DNA from: CAZWRN01 sp964636275
GTDB taxonomy: Bacteria > Patescibacteriota > Microgenomatia > Daviesbacterales > UBA10151
Assembly: GCA_964636275.1 (NCBI GenBank)
Contig: CAZWRN010000004.1
Span: 6,120-70,119, forward strand
Direction of reading: 5' to 3'
DNA length: 64,000 bases
Shown: one piece after another, positions 35,576 through 43,418 of the stretch
Position numbering within the stretch: position 1 is the stretch's first letter
Layout: each line of letters starts with the position of its first letter
Translations under genes and position numbers: made by a program
Notes under the pieces: generated by a model
What the model was told of the DNA's origin: nothing
Database searches by the model: none
The model's input: only the letters and a program-made list of their open reading frames with translations

Positions 35576-35581
35576 ATTGTA
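35576..35581 (-). promoter_or_regulatory. -10 box (TACAAT) of tsaB, likely leaderless
   Basis: Minus-strand TACAAT ends 7 nt before the ATG at 35568, which supports that start over the one at 35598. Confidence 0.5.
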
Positions 35582-35588
35582 TCAAAAA

Positions 35589-35612
35589 AATTTAACAATT
35601 TAACAATTAACT
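35589..35612. repeat. Octamer array (AATTTAAC)
   Basis: AATTTAAC twice, then AATTAACT, in the divergent gap between tsaB and the export gene at 35637. No inverted partner was seen. Confidence 0.6.
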
Positions 35613-35624
35613 AATATAAGGTAA

Positions 35625-35630
35625 TATAAA
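35625..35630 (+). promoter_or_regulatory. -10 box (TATAAA) of membrane fusion protein gene, likely leaderless
   Basis: TATAAA ends 6 nt before the ATG at 35637. Confidence 0.45.
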
Positions 35631-35636
35631 TTCGCC

Positions 35637-36719
35637 ATGAAATTCTTAAAATTACTCCGTTTCTGGAAACTACCCAAAAAAATCTGGATTCCGCTTATTC
35701 TTTTACTGCCTGTGGCTTTGTATTGGGGGTTTAAACCAGAGACACCCAAAGAACAACCCCAAATAATTGAAGTAAAAAAGGCCGATATCCAATCAACTAT
35801 TTCCGGATCAGGAACTCTGACCGGCGCCAATTCAGCTACCTTAAAGTTTCTTCAGGGAGGCAAACTCGCCTATATCAATGTTAAAGAGGGCGATCGAGTA
35901 AAAAAAGGTCAGGTGATTGCTGGCCTTGATACCAAAGAGTTGTCTATTACCTTGCAGCAAGCCAGAAACACCTATACCGCCAAAGATGCCACCGCCAAAA
36001 GAGCTGAAGATGAAGCCAAGGGCAATGATGATGATGAGACCTTTGAGCAAAAAGAAGACCGAGTCTTAGCTCAGGTAGATCGGGATAACGCCTATGATTC
36101 GATGAAAAAAGCTGAACGAGCTTTTGAAGATGCTGTCATTGTGTCCCCAATTGCTGGAATTGTCACCCAAGCTTCACCACTGGCTGGCCAAACAGTTACC
36201 GCAGCAGACACTATTGCCCAAATCGTTGACGAGTCAGCAATTTATTTTGACGCCGAAGTAGATGAAACAGATATCGGGCAGATTAAGCCCAATATGATGG
36301 CAGAGGTGACTCTGGATGCCTATCCGGATCAAATATTCAAAGGTGTCGTGGAAAAAATAGTTCCCACCACCAAAACTACCGACTCTGGCGCTACAGTAGT
36401 CATTGTCCAAATAAATCTCAACTCGCCAAATTTAACCTTTGTTAACGGTCTAAATGGCCAAACCGATATTATTACCAAAGAATTAAACAATGTCTTAATA
36501 ATTCCTCAGGAAGCTTTGATTGAAGAAGATATGGTTTATCTCAAAACAGGTGATACCTATCAAAAAGTCAAAGTGGAAACAGGACTTAGCTCAGCTGAAA
36601 GTATTGAGATCACTGCCGGACTCAGTGAAAATCAGCAAATTGTAACCAATCCAGCTTCTATCATCCCCCCTTCAAATAATCCAATTACAAAATTCATTCA
36701 ATCTTTACAGAAAAAATAA
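35637..36719 (+). CDS. HlyD/MacA-type membrane fusion protein
   Basis: A 360-residue protein with one N-terminal helix (about 17-30), a biotinyl-lipoyl-like half (YINVKEGDRVKKGQVIAGLD), a short charged hairpin (KGNDDDETFEQKEDRV), the second lipoyl half (SPIAGIVTQASPLAGQTV) and beta-barrel regions ending in LIIPQEALIEEDM. It fits the periplasmic adaptor family that works with MacB-type ABC exporters. The ATPase and permease genes follow directly, giving a MacA-MacB-like operon. The cargo is unknown; in a cell without an outer membrane the adaptor would act at the cell wall. Confidence 0.88.
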   Translation: MKFLKLLRFWKLPKKIWIPLILLLPVALYWGFKPETPKEQPQIIEVKKADIQSTISGSGTLTGANSATLKFLQGGKLAYINVKEGDRVKKGQVIAGLDTKELSITLQQARNTYTAKDATAKRAEDEAKGNDDDETFEQKEDRVLAQVDRDNAYDSMKKAERAFEDAVIVSPIAGIVTQASPLAGQTVTAADTIAQIVDESAIYFDAEVDETDIGQIKPNMMAEVTLDAYPDQIFKGVVEKIVPTTKTTDSGATVVIVQINLNSPNLTFVNGLNGQTDIITKELNNVLIIPQEALIEEDMVYLKTGDTYQKVKVETGLSSAESIEITAGLSENQQIVTNPASIIPPSNNPITKFIQSLQKK

Positions 36720-36725
36720 CCATGT

Positions 36726-37415
36726 ATGCTGATTCATTTGAAAAATATCAATAAAATCTACCAACTGGACGAGGATCTGACATTTCAAGCTCTCAAAGAT
36801 ATCAATTTGACCATCGATAAAGGTGATTTTGTGGCAATTGTTGGTCCTTCCGGATCTGGTAAATCCACCCTTATGAACCTGCTCGGTTTACTAGATCGCC
36901 CAACATCTGGAGAATACGAGCTGGATGGACACAATGTTGCCCAACTCAGCAACAATCATTTAGCAGAGCTACGTAATAAAAAAATCGGATTTGTTTTTCA
37001 GAGTTTCAATCTGTTGGCAAGAACCTCAGCTGTTGATAATGTCTCACTTCCCCTTATTTATGCTGGTATACCTCAAAATGAACGTATATCTAAAGCTAAA
37101 AAAGCGCTTGACGCTGTCGGTCTGTCTGACAAATATGGCTCAAAACCCAACCAGCTCTCAGGCGGGCAGCAACAAAGAGTCGCCATAGCCAGGGCTATTG
37201 TGACCAATCCGGATATTATTTTAGCCGATGAACCAACCGGCAACCTTGATAGTAAAAGCGGAGCAGAAGCGATGGCTCTGTTGGAAAAACTACATCGTGA
37301 TGGAAAAACAATTATTCTGATCACTCATGACTCTGTCACCGCCGCCCATGCCAAAAAGATAATCAGAGTCAAAGATGGTGAAATTACATCTGAGAAAGGC
37401 AAAGATACTAAATGA
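36726..37415 (+). CDS. ABC transporter ATPase, MacB/LolD type
   Basis: A 229-residue ATPase: Walker A GPSGSGKST near residue 41, Q-loop VFQSFNLL, signature LSGGQQQRVAIARA, Walker B IILADEPTGNLD and the H-loop ITHD. The LSGGQQQR and ADEPTGNLDS forms are typical of the MacB/LolD/FtsE branch. The start at 36726 lies 6 nt after the adaptor stop, and the 3' end overlaps the permease by 4 nt (ATGA). It should drive the mechanotransmission-type exporter formed with the next gene. Confidence 0.93.
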   Translation: MLIHLKNINKIYQLDEDLTFQALKDINLTIDKGDFVAIVGPSGSGKSTLMNLLGLLDRPTSGEYELDGHNVAQLSNNHLAELRNKKIGFVFQSFNLLARTSAVDNVSLPLIYAGIPQNERISKAKKALDAVGLSDKYGSKPNQLSGGQQQRVAIARAIVTNPDIILADEPTGNLDSKSGAEAMALLEKLHRDGKTIILITHDSVTAAHAKKIIRVKDGEITSEKGKDTK

Positions 37416-38605
37416 ACTTTTTAGAAACGATCAGACTGGCCATTAGTGCCATTTTGCGAAACAGACTCCGATCTTTTCTGACAATATTAGGAATTGTGAT
37501 CGGTGTACTATCGGTGATTGTATTAATCGCTCTGGTCAACGGACTTCAAAGCTATATTACCGGACAAATTTCCGGCTTTGGCTCAAATTTAATTTTTGTA
37601 GTGCCCGGCACTTTAAATGGTGGACGCGGTCCAGGAGGTGCACCGGTCAACCGGCTGCAATTCAATGATGTGACTACCTTGGAAAGAAATATCGCCTCAG
37701 GCAGTGAAGTGGCTGCTGTAGTCACAAAAGCTGCTACCAGTAAAAATGGCAGCAAACAAAGCAAAAATATGACCGTCACCGGAGCTGAAGGCAACTATTT
37801 AAAAATTGTGACAGGCACAAAAATGGCCTCAGGCCGCTTTATCACCGAATCTGAAGCCAACTCAGGCAAAAGAGTGGCTGTAATCGGTAAAACAGTGGTC
37901 GATAACCTGTTTGATGGCGGTAATCCTTTAGGTAAAAAAATTACAATTGGCAATCTCACATATGAAGTGATTGGTACTTTTGCTCCCAAGGGAGCGACTT
38001 TTGGACAAGATCAGGATAACGCCGCTATTGTTCCCCTGGATGCTGTCCGCCGTCAATTTGGCATCAATCAACCAAACGCTATCTATATCTCCGCTCCCAC
38101 TCCAGAGGATATTCCCAAAGTCTCCGCTGAGGTCAAAAAAGTATTACTAAAGCGACTGACAGATGAAGACTTTACCGTTCAAACCCAGGAACAAGCTTTA
38201 TCAACTATCAATCAGATTACCGGAGTTCTCACTTTAGCCCTGGGAGGCATAGCGGCAATTTCTCTCTTGGTTGGAGGCATCGGAGTCATGAATATCATGC
38301 TGGTATCAGTCACCGAGCGAACTCGTGAGATCGGTCTGCGCAAAGCTTTAGGCGCCAAAGATAAAGATATCCGCAACCAATTTTTGATTGAAGCTCTAAC
38401 TCTCTCTGGTCTAGGAGGGATTTTAGGAATTATCATGGGTATCGCTATCTCGATGGCGATCAGTTATTTCTTTACTACGACAGTTACATTATGGTCAGTT
38501 GCTCTGTCTTTTGGATTCTCAATGCTGGTTGGAGTGATCTTTGGCGTCACCCCGGCTATCCGAGCCTCCCGCCTCGATCCTATTACCGCACTCCGTTACG
38601 AATAA
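37412..38605 (+). CDS. MacB-type ABC permease
   Basis: A 397-residue permease with the MacB layout: an N-terminal helix (SFLTILGIVIGVLSVIVLIA), a ~200-residue extracytoplasmic MacB core domain (VIGKTVVDNLF, NPLGKKITIG), then three helices of the FtsX-like domain (SLLVGGIGVMNIMLVSVTER, REIGLRKALGA). The TEREIGLRKALGA-type coupling helix is diagnostic. It overlaps the ATPase by 4 nt and completes the three-gene exporter. Substrate could be a peptide, a lipoprotein or a small molecule. Confidence 0.92.
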   Translation: MNFLETIRLAISAILRNRLRSFLTILGIVIGVLSVIVLIALVNGLQSYITGQISGFGSNLIFVVPGTLNGGRGPGGAPVNRLQFNDVTTLERNIASGSEVAAVVTKAATSKNGSKQSKNMTVTGAEGNYLKIVTGTKMASGRFITESEANSGKRVAVIGKTVVDNLFDGGNPLGKKITIGNLTYEVIGTFAPKGATFGQDQDNAAIVPLDAVRRQFGINQPNAIYISAPTPEDIPKVSAEVKKVLLKRLTDEDFTVQTQEQALSTINQITGVLTLALGGIAAISLLVGGIGVMNIMLVSVTERTREIGLRKALGAKDKDIRNQFLIEALTLSGLGGILGIIMGIAISMAISYFFTTTVTLWSVALSFGFSMLVGVIFGVTPAIRASRLDPITALRYE

Positions 38606-38629
38606 ACATCTTCATCTTTCTCTACCATT

Positions 38630-38657
38630 GATACTTTTGGTACTTTTGATACCTTTT
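38630..38657. repeat. Period-9 array (GATACTTTT type) upstream of prfB
   Basis: GATACTTTT, GGTACTTTT, GATACCTTTT run in register and include TTGATA at 38646, a possible -35 box 19 nt before the -10 box of prfB. Confidence 0.55.
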
Positions 38658-38670
38658 CTGCCTTTCCTGC

Positions 38671-38676
38671 TATAAT
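38671..38676 (+). promoter_or_regulatory. -10 box (TATAAT) of prfB, likely leaderless
   Basis: A perfect TATAAT ends 6 nt before the ATG at 38683, so transcription should start at or next to the ATG. Confidence 0.6.
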
Positions 38677-38682
38677 GCCCTC

Positions 38683-39753
38683 ATGGATGACATCCAACAA
38701 AAGCTCAAAGACCAAAAAGACCGTTTAAATAAAATCAAAGCTCAACTTGATCGTGACAAACTTCAACAAGAATCTTTGCAGCTTGAAGCTCAGACTATGA
38801 AACCTGGCTTTTGGGACGATCAGAAACACGCTCAAATAATCACTCGTCAACTGTCAGAAAAACAAAAAACAATTCAGACTATGGATGAATTGGACAACCG
38901 AATATCCGATGCTTTGGAACTAGCCAGTGATCCGGTGATGGAAGAGGACCTCAAAGCTGAAACTCGCCATATTGAAAAAATTCTGGCTGATTTCGAGCTT
39001 AAACTCTTTTTATCTCACCCTCATGATGAATCAGAAGCTATCATTGCTGTCCATTCTGGCGCCGGAGGGACAGAAGCCATGGATTGGGCACAGATGCTCG
39101 CCCGGATGTATCAGCGCTATTTTGAGAAAAAAGGCTGGTCTTATGAAATATCCGATGAATCAGCAGGTGAAGAGGCAGGGATCAAAACGATGTCGATGAT
39201 AGTTCATGCTCCTTTTGCTTTCGGACTACTCAAAGGTGAAGCCGGTACTCATCGGCTGGTCCGCCAATCCCCTTTCAACGCTGATGCTTTAAGACAAACC
39301 TCCTTTGCTCTGGTTGAAGTGTTGCCTGTGATCGAAGATAATGCCGAAGTTGAGCTCAATGAAAACGATATCGAATTTGATTCTTTCCGCAGTGCTGGAG
39401 CCGGTGGGCAAAACGTCAATAAAGTATCAACTGCTGTCCGTTTAAAACATATTCCAACAGGCATCGTCGTAACCTGCCAAACTGAGAGATCTCAACTCCA
39501 AAACCGGGAAAATGCCATGAAATTACTCCTCGGTAAACTATGGCAAAAGCAACAGGAAGAACAAAAAGCTTTAGCTAAAGAGCTTCGTGGCTCCAATACC
39601 CAGGCCTCTTGGGGTACCCAAATCCGATCGTATGTCCTACATCCTTATAAAATGGTTAAAGATTTACGTACCCAGGTTGAAACATCCAGCGCCGAAGGGG
39701 TCTTAGATGGCAATCTGGATGAATTTATTGAAGCCGAAGTGAGACAGTTGTAG
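38683..39753 (+). CDS. prfB: Peptide chain release factor 2
   Basis: A 356-residue RF2. SPF near residue 195 is the tripeptide that reads UGA and UAA, and GAGGQNVNKV near residue 240 carries the GGQ that hydrolyses peptidyl-tRNA. The frame is continuous; the programmed +1 shift found in E. coli prfB is absent, so that autoregulation is missing. Its presence fits the use of UGA as a stop in this window and argues against a UGA-recoded lineage. TATAAT stands 6 nt before the ATG. Confidence 0.96.
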   Translation: MDDIQQKLKDQKDRLNKIKAQLDRDKLQQESLQLEAQTMKPGFWDDQKHAQIITRQLSEKQKTIQTMDELDNRISDALELASDPVMEEDLKAETRHIEKILADFELKLFLSHPHDESEAIIAVHSGAGGTEAMDWAQMLARMYQRYFEKKGWSYEISDESAGEEAGIKTMSMIVHAPFAFGLLKGEAGTHRLVRQSPFNADALRQTSFALVEVLPVIEDNAEVELNENDIEFDSFRSAGAGGQNVNKVSTAVRLKHIPTGIVVTCQTERSQLQNRENAMKLLLGKLWQKQQEEQKALAKELRGSNTQASWGTQIRSYVLHPYKMVKDLRTQVETSSAEGVLDGNLDEFIEAEVRQL

Positions 39754-39870
39754 AAATTCTAATATCGAAGCTCTAAATCCTATACAAACTTAAATAAAAA
39801 AATCCCAATCTAACAATTTATTATTTTGAATTTTGGAACTTATTTAGAGTTTAGAAATTAGGATTTAGAA
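39753..39870. repeat. Heptamer dyad downstream of prfB
   Basis: The left arm 39753-39780 reads GAAATTC, TAATATC, GAAGCTC, TAAATCC. The right arm 39843-39870 reads TTTAGAG, TTTAGAA, ATTAGGA, TTTAGAA. The arms are roughly complementary. The first unit begins on the last base of the prfB stop codon. Confidence 0.8.
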
Positions 39871-39914
39871 TTTTCATACTATCTCCCTCTTGAAACCTAC
39901 TAGCCAAAGTATGC

Positions 39915-39920
39915 TACAAT
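39915..39920 (+). promoter_or_regulatory. -10 box (TACAAT) of gene at 39928, likely leaderless
   Basis: TACAAT ends 7 nt before the ATG at 39928. Confidence 0.45.
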
Positions 39921-39927
39921 AAAATCC

Positions 39928-40365
39928 ATGGACGAAAATAACCCTGGTCATTTCACTCATAAAATACCTCACAACTCTTCATTAAAGATTTTTGGCATAG
40001 TTTTAGGTGTAGCTTTATTGGCCGGAGTTGGAACAGGTTACGCACTGGCATCTACTCAGTCTGGTTCTCCAGCCGAAATTATCACCGGCCAGGCTCAACA
40101 AGCCGATTCAGCTCATGAAGATACCCAAACATTTAAAGATTTTGCCGAAGGAAAAATCACCAAAAAACCAGAGGCCAAACCAGGCACTTATTCCGAAGGT
40201 ACACATTTACTCGTCCGTGACGGAGCCGTCCCAGTGGCACTAACATCTTCAGTTGTGGATCTATCTCAGTTTGAAGAGAAAAAAGTCAAAGTGTATGGCG
40301 AAACCCAAAAAGCGATTAAAGAAGGCTGGCTGATGGATGTTGGTAAAGTAGAAGAAGTCAATTAG
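39928..40365 (+). CDS. Membrane-anchored protein of unknown family
   Basis: A 145-residue protein with a cytoplasmic N-terminus, one helix (FGIVLGVALLAGVGTGYALA, about residues 17-37), a Gln/Ala/Lys-rich stalk, and a ~60-residue extracytoplasmic domain ending KVYGETQKAIKEGWLMDVGKVEEVN. The short beta-rich end with VKVYGET looks OB-like, but I cannot name the family. It precedes ftsE and may be a cell-envelope factor. A TACAAT box sits 7 nt before the ATG and a heptamer dyad follows its stop. Confidence 0.7.
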   Translation: MDENNPGHFTHKIPHNSSLKIFGIVLGVALLAGVGTGYALASTQSGSPAEIITGQAQQADSAHEDTQTFKDFAEGKITKKPEAKPGTYSEGTHLLVRDGAVPVALTSSVVDLSQFEEKKVKVYGETQKAIKEGWLMDVGKVEEVN

Positions 40366-40428
40366 CGTATAGCGTAGCGTCTGGCGTTTAGTAAATTGCA
40401 AATATCTCCACGCTGTCCGCTTCCACTA
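40363..40428. repeat. Heptamer dyad before ftsE (TAGCGTA array)
   Basis: TAGCGTA, TAGCGTA, GCGTCTG, GCGTTTA at 40363-40390 start on the stop codon of the preceding gene. CCACGCT, GTCCGCT, TCCACTA at 40408-40428 form the roughly complementary right arm and run into the -10 box of ftsE. Confidence 0.75.
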
Positions 40429-40432
40429 TACT
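40427..40432 (+). promoter_or_regulatory. -10 box (TATACT) of ftsE
   Basis: TATACT ends 9 nt before the ATG at 40442; a leader of only a few bases is predicted. Confidence 0.45.
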
Positions 40433-40441
40433 CCCAAAAAA

Positions 40442-41128
40442 ATGATAATTAGATTTGAATCTGTCACAAAAAAATTTTCTAATTCCATCACGGCTATTGA
40501 TGATGTCAATCTGGAAATCCAGTCAGGTGAATTTGTCTTTCTAGTAGGGCCATCCGGTGCCGGCAAATCAACACTGTTACGGTTATTAACTCGCGAGAAT
40601 TCCCCCTCATCAGGAAAAATCACTGTCGGAGAGACAGATGTAACTAGACTAAAATCAAGTGACATACCCTACTATCGACGTAAAGTTGGCTTTGTATTTC
40701 AAGATTTTAAACTACTCGAGGATCGTACTGTCTATGAAAATGTAGCACTAGCTCTAGAAGTCCGAAATTATGCAGAGGATGAAATCCATAAAGAGGTCGA
40801 ACGAATCTTAAAACTGTTTGAAATCTGGGGTCGACGCAATCTTTTTCCCAATCAATTATCTGGTGGAGAAGCTCAAAGAACAGCGATTGCCAGAGCTATT
40901 ATTGGTAAACCTGAAGTCCTCCTAGCAGATGAACCAACCGGGGATCTTGATCCTCAGACTTCCTGGGGTGTAATGCAACTTCTAAATGAGATTAATTCCT
41001 GGGGAACAACTGTCGTGATGGCCACCCACAATCATGAAATTGTCAACTCTCTCAAAAGACGGGTTATTTTGGTCAAAGAAGGCAAAATAGTCAAAGATAT
41101 TAAAGAAGGAAAGTACGAATTACATTAG
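40442..41128 (+). CDS. ftsE: Cell division ATP-binding protein FtsE
   Basis: A 228-residue ABC ATPase: Walker A GPSGAGKST near residue 36, VFQDFKLL at the Q-loop (typical of FtsE), signature LSGGEAQRTAIARA, Walker B VLLADEPTGDLDP and H-loop ATHN. FtsE drives the membrane partner FtsX, which controls peptidoglycan hydrolases at the division site. The ftsX gene follows 84 nt downstream and a coiled-coil M23 hydrolase after that, giving the complete module. The call is firm. Confidence 0.95.
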   Translation: MIIRFESVTKKFSNSITAIDDVNLEIQSGEFVFLVGPSGAGKSTLLRLLTRENSPSSGKITVGETDVTRLKSSDIPYYRRKVGFVFQDFKLLEDRTVYENVALALEVRNYAEDEIHKEVERILKLFEIWGRRNLFPNQLSGGEAQRTAIARAIIGKPEVLLADEPTGDLDPQTSWGVMQLLNEINSWGTTVVMATHNHEIVNSLKRRVILVKEGKIVKDIKEGKYELH

Positions 41129-41209
41129 TGGCAAGTCGCAAGAATCAAGTGACAAGGATAAAAATCCTTAATACATTCACTCGATTCTAGACTCTTGTCA
41201 CTTGAAACT
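41129..41209. repeat. Heptamer dyad between ftsE and ftsX (xxxCAAG array)
   Basis: TGGCAAG, TCGCAAG, AATCAAG, TGACAAG (41129-41156) start directly after the ftsE stop. ATTCACT, CGATTCT, AGACTCT, TGTCACT, TGAAACT (41175-41209) form the partner. TCAAGTGACAAG (41145-41156) and CTTGTCACTTGA (41193-41204) are perfect complements, and AAGGAT/ATCCTT forms a central stem (41155-41170). Confidence 0.88.
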
Positions 41210-41212
41210 AAT

Positions 41213-42088
41213 ATGAGATTACTAAGCTTTGTAAAACGAAATATTAGACGCACACCATATCAGGCTATGGCGGCTATCATGGTGATGTTTCTGACATTTT
41301 TAACCATGCTAATTTTTATCCTACTCGCCATGGGATCTCATCAGCTGATCAAAGAATTTGAATCCAAACCACAAGTAATAGGCTTTTTTGAAGATGGAGC
41401 TACAGAGCAAGATGTCATGGCGATCAAAAAAAATCTAGAGCAAACCGGTAAAGTAGCTTCGGTCAAATACATCACCAAAGAAGAAGCTTTCCAAAACTAT
41501 AAAGATCTCAATAAAGCCGACCCAAAATCCCTCGAACTCGTCACCTCAAGCATGCTGCCTCCATCTCTGGAAGTATCTACCAATAATCCTCAAGATTTGG
41601 CTCTAGTTGCTGATATGCTGGCTCAAGAACCAGTGATTGGCAAAGACAACGTTATCATCCCGGTTGATGTGATCGATGCTATTTCAAAATTTTCCGCCAC
41701 CGTCCGCACCACCGGCATTATAGTCATTAGCTTCCTCAGCCTCTTTTCTTTGCTGATTATTCTGATGATCATCGGTTTTAAAATCCGGATTAAAAGACGT
41801 GAAATAGAGATCATGAAACTGCTGGGAGCTACCAGTTGGTTTATCAGGGCCCCATTTATTTTAGAAGGCATATTTTATAGCTCCTTTGGGGCATTTATCG
41901 CCTGGATCATGTCTTATCTGATTTTATGGTATGCCACTCCCTGGGTCCAGGAAGCCATCAAAGATGTCAGCCTTCTACCAGTATCCCCACTTATTATGCT
42001 TGAGCTGCTACTAATAGGACAGCTGATTGCGATCTTCATCGGATTTATTGGATCTTACGGAGCTATCAGACGCTACTTACATCTTTAA
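41213..42088 (+). CDS. ftsX: Cell division protein FtsX
   Basis: About 291 residues with the FtsX layout: a first helix (MAAIMVMFLTFLTMLIFIL), a ~130-residue extracytoplasmic domain (KPQVIGFFEDGATEQDV, KYITKEEAF), then three helices with RRREIEIMKLLGATSWFIR-type coupling helix. The start is taken at the ATG 41213; the TTG at 41195 lies inside the repeat array. FtsX passes the FtsE ATP cycle to the hydrolase outside the membrane, and the likely partner is encoded 8 nt downstream. Confidence 0.93.
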   Translation: MRLLSFVKRNIRRTPYQAMAAIMVMFLTFLTMLIFILLAMGSHQLIKEFESKPQVIGFFEDGATEQDVMAIKKNLEQTGKVASVKYITKEEAFQNYKDLNKADPKSLELVTSSMLPPSLEVSTNNPQDLALVADMLAQEPVIGKDNVIIPVDVIDAISKFSATVRTTGIIVISFLSLFSLLIILMIIGFKIRIKRREIEIMKLLGATSWFIRAPFILEGIFYSSFGAFIAWIMSYLILWYATPWVQEAIKDVSLLPVSPLIMLELLLIGQLIAIFIGFIGSYGAIRRYLHL

Positions 42089-42095
42089 CCCATTT

Positions 42096-43334
42096 ATGAA
42101 TAAACCATTCCTTCAAAAGCTTATGGTATCTAGCTTAATACGACATATCAAACTCTGCTTCTTGTTTATAGTCTTTTTGTTTTCAGCTCTTTTCCTACAA
42201 CCTACTTACTACCACCTGCTTACTCCTGTTCACGCTCAATCTTCAGCCGATCTCGAGAAACAACTTAAAGAAAAACAAGAAGAAATTAAAAAAGTTCAAT
42301 CTCAACTTGAAGAGGCACAAAAACAGGAAAAAACACTAAAAACACAAATCCAAGTAATTGATAACCAGGTCAAAATTACCCTTTTGAAAATAGACGAAAC
42401 AGAGTTTCAAATTACCAAGCTAAATAAAGAGATAGATGAACTTGAAGGACGAATAGGTAGATTGTCTCAAAATGTTGATGCATTATCTGAAGTTTTATTA
42501 AACCGAATTGTTCAAACTTACAAACACGGCAGTACCAGTCCTTTAGAACTGATCTTTTCTTCCGAAGGCTTAGGCGATCTGATTCAAAAGCTAAAATATT
42601 TACAGGTCATTCAAGCCAACGACAAAAAAGTCCTCTATGAATTGCAGGCAACTAAAACCAGCTACAATGATCAAAAAAATGACAAAGCCACCCGTCAAGC
42701 AGAACAGGAAAAATTAAAGAACGATTTAGAAAAATACCAAACACTTCTCGCCGACCAGAAAAAGGCCAAAGATGAACTCCTTCGAGCCACCCAAAATGAT
42801 GAAGCCAAATTCCAACAACTGCTGGTTAAACTGCGGGCAGACACGGAATCTATTTCGAGAGCTTTATCAAGTGGAGGTACCAAACTGGGTCCTGTCAAAA
42901 GAGGCGAAAGGATCGCCTCAGTTGGCAACTCAGGTTGTTCGACAGGACCTCATTTACATTTGGAAGTGATGACACCTGCTAGAGTTGAAAATGGGATTAT
43001 TATCGGAAAAGAAAATAAAGTCGATCCAAAGCCTTATATTGATTCAGGCAAAATTGCCAAACCAACAGCCAGCTACAACGGAGAAGACTGCAGCAATAGC
43101 AACGTCTGTCGTCAAGGAAATATATCTACTCGTTTTGGACAGGTCTATTTCCTGGGAACTCATTCCGGTCTGGATATTCCAGATTATTATGGAGCTTCTA
43201 TTTACGCCGCTGATGATGGAGATGCTTATGCCACACAGGATTCTAAGGCCTGTTATCTGACCGGAACTGTCGGTAAAGGGGTCTATATCGATCATCACAA
43301 CGGCATCGTCACACTCTACTGGCATATACCTTAA
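42096..43334 (+). CDS. EnvC/PcsB-like coiled-coil M23 endopeptidase with permuted catalytic domain
   Basis: About 412 residues from the ATG at 42096, 8 nt after ftsX. A signal helix ends near VHAQ, then a long coiled coil (about 50-270) like EnvC and PcsB, the FtsEX-controlled murein hydrolases. The M23 motifs are all present but in an unusual order: GPHLHLEV (His 286/288) comes first, preceded by VKRGERIASVGNSG, while ISTRFG, HSGLD (His 356, Asp 360) and TLYWH (His 410) follow and the protein stops two residues later. In ordinary M23 enzymes the HLH segment is last. A circular permutation is the simplest reading; loss of a second domain is the alternative. Confidence 0.85.
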   Translation: MNKPFLQKLMVSSLIRHIKLCFLFIVFLFSALFLQPTYYHLLTPVHAQSSADLEKQLKEKQEEIKKVQSQLEEAQKQEKTLKTQIQVIDNQVKITLLKIDETEFQITKLNKEIDELEGRIGRLSQNVDALSEVLLNRIVQTYKHGSTSPLELIFSSEGLGDLIQKLKYLQVIQANDKKVLYELQATKTSYNDQKNDKATRQAEQEKLKNDLEKYQTLLADQKKAKDELLRATQNDEAKFQQLLVKLRADTESISRALSSGGTKLGPVKRGERIASVGNSGCSTGPHLHLEVMTPARVENGIIIGKENKVDPKPYIDSGKIAKPTASYNGEDCSNSNVCRQGNISTRFGQVYFLGTHSGLDIPDYYGASIYAADDGDAYATQDSKACYLTGTVGKGVYIDHHNGIVTLYWHIP

Positions 43335-43403
43335 GAAGTTAAAAGTTAAAAAGCAAAATTTCCGATAACCTCATACCCTCTTGACTCTTGACTCTTGACT
43401 CTC
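43334..43403. repeat. Heptamer dyad (GACTCTT array) downstream of M23 gene
   Basis: AGAAGTT, AAAAGTT, AAAAAGC at 43334-43354 face CCCTCTT, GACTCTT, GACTCTT, GACTCTC at 43376-43403. The arms are only partly complementary. Confidence 0.75.
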
Positions 43404-43418
43404 TATTATCCCCCTACG

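Noticed and set aside
38683..39753. Programmed +1 frameshift in prfB
   Set aside because: The reading frame is continuous from the ATG, with no internal UGA after a slippery CUU near codon 25.
41195..41212. Longer ftsX start at TTG 41195
   Set aside because: It lies in the heptamer array and adds only repeat-coded residues. The ATG at 41213 fits the family start.
42027..42095. Extended N-terminus of the M23 hydrolase into ftsX
   Set aside because: The extension is ftsX in another frame. The ATG at 42096 directly precedes a good signal helix and lies 8 nt after the ftsX stop.
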